A stretch of DNA of 8,720 nucleotides from a bacterium (GCA_017394375.1 JAFPYV010000019.1:1-8720), one strand, 5' to 3'. Counted from the stretch's first letter, positions 1 to 7,081 are shown. Numbers and translations are program-made. The notes: generated by a model from the letters alone, not told the origin.

Positions 1-284
1 CCTACTTGGTTGATGAATTTCTTTCAAATTTCATGTTTAGTTTGATCCTTTTTTGGACGACCTGATTTGGTGCCTTTTTTAGGTGATTTACCACTCATTG
101 AAATTAACGCATTCATATCCTTATTGTGATTTAAATACTTTCTGTATTTTATGATAAATCATGACTTACTAGATTCAGTTAGTTTCTTATATTTTGCATA
201 CTCAATTCAAACTGTTGGAGTACCTAAAGATTCATACAATCTAAATAGTTTTATTCATTGACTTGGTTTTAATTGTTTGGACAT
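1..284 (-). CDS. IS3-type transposase OrfA-like protein, 3' end outside window
   Basis: The minus-strand frame opens with ATG at 284 and stays open for 94 codons to the window edge, reading two or more UGA codons as Trp (for example Trp10 in KPSQW and Trp26). The product is very basic. It contains the stretch SGKSPKKGTKSGRPKK around residues 64-79, a Lys/Gly/Arg linker of the kind seen after the N-terminal helix-turn-helix in mycoplasma IS3-family OrfA or fused transposases. Those proteins bind the insertion sequence ends and assist the DDE catalytic part (OrfB). No DDE motif is visible because the gene continues beyond position 1. Just upstream (about 301-347) lies a sequence that looks like the end of the element, as expected for a gene starting close to an IS terminus. 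A general DNA-binding protein is possible but less likely. The family call is from recall, so it is moderate. Confidence 0.6.
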
Positions 285-311
285 AAAAAAACAATAATCC
301 TTCCTTTCTTT

Positions 312-349
312 GAAAGAATTATTGTCCAATTTTAATGTCCCGGTTTAAA
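312..349 (-). repeat. Insertion sequence end, copy 1
   Basis: This 38-base segment sits 28 bases upstream of the transposase-like ATG at 284. On the minus strand it reads GGGACATTAAAATTGGACAA near its outer part, followed by TAATTCTTTC. Its position, and the match to a second copy at 428-465 (about 31 of 38 bases by eye, including 12 identical bases GAAAGAATTATT), suggest a terminal repeat. The exact outer boundary cannot be fixed because the other end of the element lies outside the window. Confidence 0.45.
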
Positions 350-427
350 ATTCTCCTATTTCTTGTATAATTTTCTTGAAATACAGGTGTTGCACTTGAA
401 CTTGCTATTCGGGATTCTTTCTTAGTA

Positions 428-465
428 GAAAGAATTATTATCAAATTTTAAAATTCTAGTTTAAA
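428..465 (-). repeat. Degenerate second copy of the IS end
   Basis: This segment is a direct repeat of 312-349, offset by 116 bases. Both begin with GAAAGAATTATT on the plus strand, both are preceded by a TTCTTTCTT-like run, and both end in GTTTAAA, with differences between. It has no transposase gene attached, so it is best read as the remnant of an older insertion or of a tandem end. Confidence 0.4.
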
Positions 466-581
466 GATATTCATAAACTAATTTATTTTAGTAATATAAC
501 TAAAAAATATTAAAGCATTTTTTATTATCTAAATTGTTCCTAAAACATAAATAAAATAAACTATATATAAGAATTAAAATC

Positions 582-1562
582 ATGTTTAAAATTAAAAAAA
601 AATTATTAACGGGATTAACATTTATCGATTTGTTTGCAGGAATTGGAGGATTTCATTTAGCACTAGCTTCTTTAGGTGCAAAATGCACCTATGCAAATGA
701 ATGGGACCCATATGCAAAGCAAACATATCAAACTAATTTCTCAATGGTTCCTGACGATGATATTACTAAAGTAGAATTAGATGCTATTCCTAATCATGAT
801 ATATTATGTGCAGGATTTCCATGCCAAGCATTTTCAATTAGTGGTAAACAATTAGGATTTGACGATAAACGAGGTACACTATTTTTTGAAGTAGCTAAAA
901 TTATCAAAAATAAACATCCTAAAATTGTATTAATGGAAAACGTTAAAAATTTGTTGCGTCACAATAATGGTAATACTTTTAATGTAATTAAAAATACTAT
1001 GCAAACACTAGGTTATGATTTTTATTATCAAGTATTAAATGCTAAAGATTATGGAATTCCACAAAATCGAGAACGGTTATATATGGTGGGATTTGTTAAA
1101 GAATTAAATATTCATGATTTTAAATTTCCCTTACCTGTTAAATTAAAAAAACATGTTGTTGATTTACTAGAACCAAAGAATAAAATTAATCCAAAATATT
1201 TTGCTGAATATAGTGATTTGCAATTAGATAATAAAATTGACTTGTCAACTAAAGATAAGGTAGTAAAAATAGGAATAGTGAATAGAGGGGGACAAGGTGA
1301 ACGTATTTATAGTCCATATGGAGTTGGAATTACCTTAAGTGCATATGGGGGAGGAAGATTTGCAAAAACTGGAGGGTATTATATTAACCAGCAAGTTCGT
1401 AAATTAACTACGAGAGAATGTGCAAGAATAATGGGATTTCCAGATTCTTTTAAAATGGTGTGTTCAGACCAACAAACTTATAAACAATTTGGAAATGCAG
1501 TTGTAGTAGATGTCTTGCAATACATCGCAATTGAAATCGCTAATGTTTATTTAAAAAAGTAA
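582..1562 (+). CDS. DNA (cytosine-5-)-methyltransferase, M.HhaI-like (predicted GCGC)
   Basis: This enzyme transfers a methyl group from S-adenosylmethionine to carbon 5 of cytosine and protects host DNA from the partner endonuclease. The 326-aa product has every C5-methyltransferase motif in order: motif I DLFAGIGG (16-23), motif IV GFPCQ with the nucleophile Cys81, motif VI ENV with Glu119, motif VIII QNRERLY with Arg165, motif IX around RECARIMGFPDS (278-289) and motif X QFGNAVV (302-308). Length and residue numbers match the classic M.HhaI (327 aa). The recognition region is also strongly like M.HhaI: GGQGERIYS at 236-244 and TLSAYGGG at 251-258, carrying the Gln, Arg and Tyr used for base contacts. 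GCGC is therefore the predicted target. The start at 582 aligns with the M.HhaI start. The stop lies 8 bases from the end of the convergent endonuclease gene. The nearby IS end fits horizontal gain. Confidence 0.96.
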   Translation: MFKIKKKLLTGLTFIDLFAGIGGFHLALASLGAKCTYANEWDPYAKQTYQTNFSMVPDDDITKVELDAIPNHDILCAGFPCQAFSISGKQLGFDDKRGTLFFEVAKIIKNKHPKIVLMENVKNLLRHNNGNTFNVIKNTMQTLGYDFYYQVLNAKDYGIPQNRERLYMVGFVKELNIHDFKFPLPVKLKKHVVDLLEPKNKINPKYFAEYSDLQLDNKIDLSTKDKVVKIGIVNRGGQGERIYSPYGVGITLSAYGGGRFAKTGGYYINQQVRKLTTRECARIMGFPDSFKMVCSDQQTYKQFGNAVVVDVLQYIAIEIANVYLKK

Positions 1563-1570
1563 AACAAAAA

Positions 1571-2361
1571 TTAATTATTAATTATCTGTTCAAATTCATT
1601 TAAATCGTCAATCAATTGTTTTTCATTTTTTAACTTAATTTGAAAAATAACATTTGCATTAAATGTTTTTGAAAGTTTTCGTATTTCATATTTATTATTA
1701 GAAATTTTATTAAGGAGATATGTATCATTTATAGTTTTTATTTTTTGTTTTTGAACGTTTTTATTAGTATAAAAATACAAACTTTTTCCTTCAATAATAA
1801 ATTCACCTTCATTGCTAAATTTTCATCAAGTCAATAAATCATTTTTTGAAAATATTGATGCATTAGTTGATCCACTTTTTTTGATTCGATAAAAACATTT
1901 AACAAAAAAATAATTATTGAGTTTTTTAAAGGAAATAACAAATAGTTGTTAAAAGTTTTTGTAATCATGAATTTTACTTTTTTTGATTCATAATAATTAA
2001 TTACTCAATTTGTTAAAATACTTTCTTTTAAATTTATTTCGAGTGGTGCAGTCGTTGGATTAGCAAATTTACTAAAATTAAAATTCATATAATTAATAAT
2101 ATCTTTTGTTTGCTCAAAAATTGGTGTCTTATTTCTTGAAGAATAGATAAAAACGTTGTTTTTATAATTTGGAATTAAAACAAATTGCCCACATTGTGAA
2201 ATTTTAGATTTAACTTCAATATAAAACTCTAGATTTATTGTTTTTACAAGAATATCACTTTTGGTAGAATCTTCTTTCCCAATCAAGGTAAATTTAATTG
2301 AGGGATATTTATTTTTTAAATAGTTTAAACATTCTTCTTCTAATATTTCTCATTCTTTCAT
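1571..2361 (-). pseudogene. HhaI-like type II restriction endonuclease, split by a frame change
   Basis: The ATG at 2361 has a Shine-Dalgarno AGAGG (2371-2375) 9 bases upstream. The N-terminal part contains a PD-(D/E)xK-type pattern, Asp36 then Glu49-Val-Lys51, in DSTKSDI...FYIEVK, followed by SQCGQFVLIPN (55-65). The C-terminal part reads CFYRIKKSGST, then KTFNANVIF near the end. Both parts match what I recall of R.HhaI (about 258 aa), which cleaves GCGC. They lie in different frames that meet at a T7 tract (plus-strand A7, 1904-1910), about codons 151-153. One extra T, or a -1 slip on T TTT TTG, would give a continuous protein of about 263 aa. As written, the first frame ends at 1738-1740 after 207 aa, with about 55 aberrant residues. 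Several UGA Trp codons occur, two of them adjacent. The gene converges on the methyltransferase, 8 bases apart. The family is clear. Whether the enzyme is dead, phase-variable or misread is open. Confidence 0.88.
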
Positions 2362-2409
2362 TTTATTGAACCTCTAATAATTAAATCGTATGTTTAAATT
2401 TAAAACTGC

Positions 2410-2446
2410 AAAAAAAAGATTAGGTTATTTTTTTAACAACCTAATC
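2410..2446 (-). terminator. Intrinsic terminator of the MATE gene
   Basis: On the minus strand a 9-bp stem, GATTAGGTT at 2446-2438 paired with AACCTAATC at 2426-2418, closes a short AT-rich loop and is followed by eight T residues (plus-strand A run, 2410-2417). It begins 18 bases after the stop codon of the transporter gene at 2464. It separates that transcript from the endonuclease gene starting at 2361. Confidence 0.8.
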
Positions 2447-2463
2447 AATTTTTATGTTTATTA

Positions 2464-4638
2464 TTAATGGACAACTTCATTAAAAATCTTCGCATAGTGA
2501 TGTTTAACAATGATATTTAGTGGTCAAATTTCACTATTTTTTCTTCGTGGATAACGATCAAGATATTTATATAAGAAAGTAGTAGTCATGATGAAGATGG
2601 TTACGGAATAGCATGCAGTACCAACTGGAGCACTGTAAAAGAAGAATCACATTGCATTATTAGTTTGCGGTAAGTCAATTTGTTGACTGGTTAAACCAGC
2701 ATTTAAAGCATCTTTACAATTAATGGCAACTGCCATAAAGATGAAAAGAATTGGAATATTGTAAATGCAAGATCTTAATAAAGCAATTACGTATGCAGTA
2801 CCTAATCGGTTAGTTGATCTAAAAACAAACATTCCTCCAGTTGCTAATCCCATGATTGGAATTTGCATCATTCATACTCAAATTAGTTTTCCTGCAGTTT
2901 CTAGTTGGTAGTTAGGGGAACTAGCATCAATTTGGAATCAAGATAAAATGCCATCTTTAATTGGAGTGCAAAAACCAATTAAACCAAAGATAATAATAGC
3001 TAAGGCAATAATGTAAGAAATATTTCATCAATATGCTTCCCGGACTCGATCATTATTACGAGCACTATAGTTATACGAGAAGATTGGGGATGAACCTCTT
3101 ACTAATCCAAAAATCGTGAAGTAGAACAAGTTAATAATTGGAGTAACTGCTCCTAAAACTGATAAGTAGTATTCACCCCCAACTTGCGGAATAACTTCAA
3201 CTGTAACATACGATACTTGGTTGGTAAGAATAATATTGTAAATACTAAACGTAACAGTCCCAACAAGCATGCTTAAACCAAATAGGATTAATTCCCACAT
3301 GATTTGCCAGTTAATATTTAAATATTTTCTACTTAGATATTTAAAGTTAGCACAACTTGTTAATTTTGGATCATATTGCAAATATAAGGAATACCACAAG
3401 GTTTGGATGATTCATCCAATCACTGTAGCAGTAGCTGCTCCTTCCATGCCAATTTGGACAATTTTAATAAAAATAAAGTCAAGGATAATGTTGAAAATGA
3501 CAGTAAGCACATAAATGATGGTAGTCATTGCAATTGCCCCATCACTACGTAAAATAACACTTAAAGTATTTGCTAAAGCAAATAAAGTGCATCCTGCATC
3601 CATGATGAACATGAAATCTTCGGCTCACACAATAGAATAAGTTCTTACTTGGGCATAGTAATTATTTCAAGTACTTAGAATACTGTTATTAGTGCCCATC
3701 ACATTAACTTGGAAGGTACCCAAACTGGTTGGATTTAAACTAACTAAATTTTTATTACTAATTCCAGCTTGCATTAGTTGGTAATCAGCTAAGTTTAAAT
3801 ATTTACCATTTGCTACTTCAGCATAATAATGATAAACATCACCATCTTTTAAGAAATGGATAATTACACTTGGATCAGATGGATGGGTAAATACTAAGGC
3901 AAGGTTTCAATTATTTAAAGTAAAATTAGCAGCGATTACTTGGTATAGGTGTTCGATTTCAGCTTCTGATAAGTGATCTGATACAGCTTGTGCTGGAATC
4001 ACAGTTGGGATTAAGATAATTAACAAGACAAAACAAATTAAACCACAAGTAATGCATCCCACAAATGAGTTTTGTCACATGTAGATTGCTCGCTTATAGT
4101 TCCCAGCCCCTAATGCTTGAGTATATTTAACACTAGTACCTACTGCAAATAAACTTGGAATTGCGTTAATGATAATACTTAACGCTCCCGTCAAAGAAAC
4201 ACCTGATCGTACTACTCCTGCTGAATCAAAAATGGTTAATCCCATCGTGTTTGCTACAGCCGTCACTAAGTTTAATAATCCATCTTTATCAGTTCCCTTC
4301 TGACTAAAGACGTTAGTAATTACATCTTCCCCACCATAATCCTTGATGTGCGTGAGCATTTCGTTAAATACCCCGTTTCCATCATGAAAAAATAAACTAT
4401 TAAAACTAAAATTATGAGTATCAGGCATAAAGTTTACTAGCATTAGTTGGTCAGCAAAAGTAAACAAAGAACCAAAGAATGACATTAATAAACCAGTTAA
4501 ACCAATTTTAATTGTGACTTTCCAAATTGGTTCTAAGCCATATAAACGCTGTGCTTTGCTCACGTTTGCAAATTTAGTGTCTTTTCTAATATTGTGGTGG
4601 TGTGTTACCCCATGCAATCAATTCTTCTTATTGTTCAT
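2464..4638 (-). CDS. MATE-family multidrug/Na+ antiporter-like membrane transporter with two inserted loops
   Basis: This is one 724-aa frame, starting with ATG at 4638 (MNNKKNW) and ending with TAA at 2464. It is continuous only with UGA as Trp, at about 3413, 3029 and 2648 among other sites. MATE proteins expel drugs or metabolites across the cytoplasmic membrane using an ion gradient. MATE-like signatures are GLTGLLMSFFGSLFTFADQ in the first helix (about 46-64), GTSVKYTQALGAGN near 167-180, NIILDFIFIKIVQIGMEGAA near 375, RGSSPIFSYNYSARNNDRV (centre) and a C-terminal LLRSCIYNIPILFIF helix. Typical MATE proteins are about 450 aa. The extra length comes mainly from a polar segment of about 70 residues between helices 1 and 2, and a polar segment of about 120 residues around 217-340. 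No Shine-Dalgarno is visible. A terminator follows at 2410-2446. The substrate cannot be read from the sequence. Confidence 0.88.
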
Positions 4639-4753
4639 AATTAATTATTTATAAATAAAAGAATAGAAATTTTAACCAACAAGAAAAGGAATGTTAATGA
4701 TTTCTATAGTTATTATTTATAACACATATTAAGAAAATTTAGATAATTTTTTT

Positions 4754-4786
4754 AAAAAAATGATTAAGACCAAACTTAATCATTTT
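4754..4786 (-). terminator. Intrinsic terminator of the three-gene operon
   Basis: On the minus strand TGATTAAG (4782-4775) pairs with CTTAATCA (4768-4761) across a six-base loop and is followed by seven T residues (plus-strand A run, 4754-4760). It ends the transcript of the gene finishing at 4905 or 4840. It also insulates the MATE gene, whose start is at 4638. Confidence 0.75.
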
Positions 4787-4904
4787 CTAGGATATTTTTT
4801 AAAACTTAAAAGAAAAATAATTTTCTTATTTTTTTGCTCTTAGTTTTTAGTGTTATTAGCATCTAACTTTTGTAATGAATTTAGAGTGATACCTAATTTA
4901 TTTG

Positions 4905-5291
4905 CTAAGGTGCAACTAATTGCATTTGGGCTGCAAATTTTCCACAATTGGTAAAGAAATTTGCGGGCCCTTTTTTAAATGCATTTGTAATTTCAGCTTC
5001 ATTTAAAGCGTTCCCGACTCGATGATACAAAGCAATTCCAACTTGGTAAAGTTTGTTATAAGCATTATTTTTTTCATCATAATTGGCATCTTTATTAATA
5101 AAGATTGGCAATTGCGTAAGTTGTTGTGCTCAATTGCCATAATCTTTGTAAAAAGGAGCAAAACTTAAATTTCTTGTACCATGTCTACTGTGCCAATTAA
5201 ATATTTCACAATATGATTGTAAGCAATCCTTACATAAATTAATTGCTCTTTGCATGTTTTTAAAAAGTAATTCTTTTGTGCTCTGCATCAT
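4905..5291 (-). CDS. Uncharacterised helical protein, paralog of the gene at 6025-6474; probably frameshifted near its end
   Basis: I do not recognise a function. The frame starts at ATG 5291 (a second ATG follows at 5288) and ends at TAG 4907-4905, giving 128 aa. It is soluble, probably helical, with no signal peptide or membrane segment. It is clearly paralogous to the product of 6025-6474: both have a CxxC (CKDC here, residues 20-23), then F-W-x(4)-GTR, SF, FYKD-x-G-x-W, and later ALYxRxxNAL and CGK. In a second frame beginning at TTA 4908-4906 the reading continues with LANKLGITLNSLQKL to a TAA at 4840-4842. This aligns with the paralog's VAKQLNEE, so one base has probably been lost near 4908 and the intact product would be about 150 aa. 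It is the last gene of an operon: the upstream stop is only 5 bases away and a terminator follows. No clear Shine-Dalgarno is present. Confidence 0.75.
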
Positions 5292-5296
5292 AGTTA

Positions 5297-6025
5297 TTAG
5301 TTAGGTTTTTTCTTATTTTTAATTAGTTGTTCAATTTGGTTTAATTTATCGCTAATAGTTTTTAATTGAAAAGCAAGATCTAAGTATTCTTCCCGACTCG
5401 GAAAGTGATCTAATAATCATTGCTGAATTCTTTTTGCTTGTAAGCGTACTGGATTTGGTTGGTCATGTTGATTTAAATTAACTGCTTGGCTTACCCCATC
5501 ATTGATCGTTGGAGTTGGGGAAACATTTGAATTGGAATTTTGACTCTTAATACTTTGGTCAGTTGGTTTTCCTTCCTTTTGATTTGCAGTAGCAGGGATA
5601 GCAATATCTTTAAAGTATTGTTCATAATCATGAATAATACCGATGTGAGCTTCTAAATACTTCAATAAATTAATTAATTCTTTTAATTCACTTATTTGTT
5701 TATTTACTAATGAAGGTTCATCATTTGGCTTAGTAATTAAGTGATGATTAATTGCATAATTATGCAAAATACTTGATGTGTGCATACTTGCTCAAAAAAT
5801 GCCTTGGCAAGTGTGGAATAATTCATCACTATCAAAACTATAACCAGCTTTTTTTAATAAGTTAATTTCAATACTCTTGGCTTTAATGACGCAAACTTGG
5901 TCACAAGTATTAGCATTTACCAAATGATTAGTTGCTAGTAAATCAAAATATTCATCAATTAATTCATTAACAATTTTTATTCCTTCGTAGTAATGAAATG
6001 CAAGGTCTTTTTTATCAAGATCCAT
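5297..6025 (-). CDS. Uncharacterised 242-aa protein, middle gene of the operon
   Basis: I do not recognise this protein. The ATG at 6025 overlaps the stop of the preceding gene (TAATG) and has a strong Shine-Dalgarno AGGAG (6038-6034) with 8-base spacing, so it is probably translationally coupled. Two UGA Trp codons (residues 78 and 203) join pieces that look separate under the standard code. Residues 1-95 are helical and rich in aromatic residues and histidine. Residues 105-140 look like a helix or short coiled coil (ISELKELINLLKYLEAHIGI). Residues 145-195 form a low-complexity Ser/Asn/Pro/Gln linker. The C-terminal 45 residues form another amphipathic helix ending in a Lys-rich tail. There is no signal peptide or membrane span, so a cytoplasmic role with a flexible linker is inferred. 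Its position between two paralogs suggests the three products act together. Confidence 0.8.
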
Positions 6026-6474
6026 TAATAATTCTCCTCATTTCTTTGGTTAATTGGTGCGATATTTTTTTCCTCATTTAACTGTTTTGCAACGTTATTA
6101 ATCATTTTTACTTGGGTTTCTAGTTTGCCACATTCCATAAATAAGACTGCACCCCCATCTTCAGAGGAATCAGCAATTTCACTTTCATATAATGCATTAC
6201 TTGCCCGGTTATATAACACTAAACCTGCGTTATATATTGGTTCAAATGCATGCACTTTATCAGTAATTGGTTCATCACGATCGATTGTTGATGCTGTTTG
6301 AACAATCGCTTCTTTTCATAATCCAACATCTTTATAAAATTGGGAAAAACTAATTCCTCTAGTTCCATAATGGCTATATCAAGCAAAAATTTGTACATAG
6401 TTATTTAAACATTTTCGACATTGCTTAATTGCGTCAAGCAAGTGTGCTAATAACCATTCATAATCTACAATCAT
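6025..6474 (-). CDS. Uncharacterised 149-aa helical protein, first gene of the operon; paralog of 4905-5291
   Basis: No known function is recognised. The frame runs from ATG 6474 to TAA 6025-6027, with UGA Trp codons at about 6379-6381 and 6316-6318 and a TGG Trp at residue 7. Visible features are a CxxC in an early helix (CRKC, residues 19-22), the block FAWYSHYGTR, then SFSQFYKDVG, ALYESEI and ECGK. These blocks recur in the third gene of the same operon, so the two share descent. The C-terminus is polar and charged. No export signal or membrane span is seen. A perfect TATAAT lies upstream at 6517-6512. The gene's only stop overlaps the start of the next gene by one base, which ties their expression. 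The paired cysteines could bind metal or form a redox pair, but this is speculation. Confidence 0.8.
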
Positions 6475-6511
6475 AATTTTTTAAAATAAATTATTCCTTT
6501 ATTCATTTTTA

Positions 6512-6517
6512 ATTATA
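6512..6517 (-). promoter_or_regulatory. -10 element for the operon starting at 6474
   Basis: The minus strand reads TATAAT exactly, 38 bases upstream of the ATG at 6474 and just after the terminator of the preceding transcript. No good -35 is visible at the usual spacing. That region would overlap the terminator stem at 6531-6553. Many mollicute promoters depend mostly on the -10 box. Confidence 0.45.
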
Positions 6518-6524
6518 AATTAAT

Positions 6525-6553
6525 AAAAAAGTGATTAAGGATTACTTAATCAC
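6525..6553 (-). terminator. Intrinsic terminator of the coiled-coil gene pair
   Basis: GTGATTAAG (6553-6545) pairs with CTTAATCAC (6539-6531) on the minus strand over a five-base loop, followed by six T residues (plus-strand A run, 6525-6530). The stop codon of the gene at 6546-6767 lies inside the first arm of the stem, so translation termination and the hairpin overlap. Confidence 0.8.
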
Positions 6554-6767
6554 CATCATCTTCTAAGTCATCTAATTCATCAACACTATCATCTTCAACT
6601 TCAAGGTCATAAATCTTGTCGTTTAATGTTGCTACTGCTAGTTCCAAATTATGCACGGTTAATTGCAATTCTTTAACTTGCAATTTTAATTGGTTATATT
6701 CTTCTTTGCTAACATAAGTAGTTGATTTAGCTTCCTTAGCTTCTTGTTTAGTTATTTCTTTTGCCAT
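6546..6767 (-). CDS. Small coiled-coil protein with acidic tail (73 aa)
   Basis: The function is unknown. The product starts with a charged lead (MAKEITKQEAKEAKS). It continues with a heptad-like helix at about residues 22-56 (leucines and valines spaced three and four apart in YNQLKLQVKELQLTVHNLEL and after). It ends in a strongly acidic tail of Asp/Glu (VEDDSVDELDDLEDDGD). The layout matches its upstream neighbour (82 aa) even though the sequences differ, suggesting a duplicated or co-evolved pair that may form a hetero-oligomer. The start is 11 bases after the neighbour's stop, so the two are probably co-transcribed. Only a weak ribosome binding site is visible. The motif YVSKEEYNQL recalls the lead-in to the coiled coil in DUF16-like proteins of the M. 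pneumoniae group, but that is a loose resemblance only. Confidence 0.75.
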   Translation of the reverse strand: MAKEITKQEAKEAKSTTYVSKEEYNQLKLQVKELQLTVHNLELAVATLNDKIYDLEVEDDSVDELDDLEDDGD

Positions 6768-6778
6768 CTTGCTTTTAA

Positions 6779-7027
6779 TTAATCAAAATCTTTGTATTCA
6801 TCAGTTGCGTCTTGATTATCTTCATCATTTAGAATATCATCTTCATCTTCAACATCCATTTCTTGGTTTGTTTCATGTAAAGAAGATGATAAAGAACGCA
6901 ATTTATTTTGCAAGAATTTGATGTAAGTTTTTTGTTCTTTATTTTCTTGTTCTAGTTTAGTAACTTTAGCTTCTAAACTAGCAATTTGATTAAGTAAAGT
7001 ATCTTTTTCACTGGTGCAATTTGCCAT
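6779..7027 (-). CDS. Small coiled-coil protein with acidic tail (82 aa)
   Basis: The function is unknown. The ATG at 7027 has a Shine-Dalgarno AAGGAG (7043-7038) with 10-base spacing and a promoter-like pair at 7053-7081, so it is the first gene of a two-gene transcript. Residues about 8-50 form a classic coiled coil (LLNQIASLEAKVTKLEQENK and on to LQNKLRSL). After a short Ser-rich turn, the last 25 residues are highly acidic (MDVEDEDDILNDEDNQDATD). There is no signal peptide. Such coil-plus-acid-tail proteins often oligomerise and bind basic partners or act as decoys of nucleic acid. That is inference from composition, not from homology. The downstream neighbour has the same architecture. 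Confidence 0.8.
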   Translation of the reverse strand: MANCTSEKDTLLNQIASLEAKVTKLEQENKEQKTYIKFLQNKLRSLSSSLHETNQEMDVEDEDDILNDEDNQDATDEYKDFD

Positions 7028-7052
7028 GATTGCTTTTCTCCTTAGGGTTTAT

Positions 7053-7081
7053 ATATTAAGTGCAATATCAAGGAAATTCAA
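7053..7081 (-). promoter_or_regulatory. Promoter of the coiled-coil gene pair
   Basis: On the minus strand TTGAAT (7081-7076) and TAATAT (7058-7053) are separated by exactly 17 bases, a good sigma-70-type arrangement. They lie 25 bases upstream of the ATG at 7027, with AAGGAG between them. Confidence 0.55.

Larger units (their letters stand above)
285..581. other. Intergenic region: IS end, decayed IS-end copy, methyltransferase leader
   Basis: This 297-base gap holds no open frame that I believe. Its left part (301-350) looks like the terminus of the insertion sequence whose transposase gene starts at 284. A degenerate direct copy follows at 414-465. The right part is extremely AT-rich and leads into the methyltransferase gene. 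A TATATA-type -10 element can be seen at about 562-569, about 13 bases before the ATG at 582, but no convincing -35 and no Shine-Dalgarno sequence are visible. Initiation may therefore use a very short leader. Confidence 0.4.

Noticed and set aside
301..465. Short CRISPR-like repeat pair
   Set aside because: There are only two diverged copies with no regular spacer pattern and no cas genes. An IS-end origin explains them better.
1876..1882. Second seven-base homopolymer in the endonuclease gene as the frameshift site
   Set aside because: Family-matching residues (CFYR before, IKKSGS after) are already in the downstream frame on both sides of it, so the shift must lie upstream, at 1904-1910.
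1571..2286. Two independent small genes downstream of the methyltransferase
   Set aside because: Both halves match successive parts of the HhaI endonuclease and join at a homopolymer, so they are one disrupted gene.
3269..3514. Plus-strand open frame of 81 codons
   Set aside because: It lies antisense inside the MATE gene, whose minus-strand frame shows family motifs. The plus-strand product has no recognisable features.
2647..4617. Four or more separate small membrane protein genes
   Set aside because: All pieces are in one frame separated only by UGA codons. They form one MATE protein under code 4.
5297..6025. Two separate genes meeting at 5785/5792
   Set aside because: The pieces are in the same frame and separated by a single UGA Trp codon. 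The second has no ribosome binding site.
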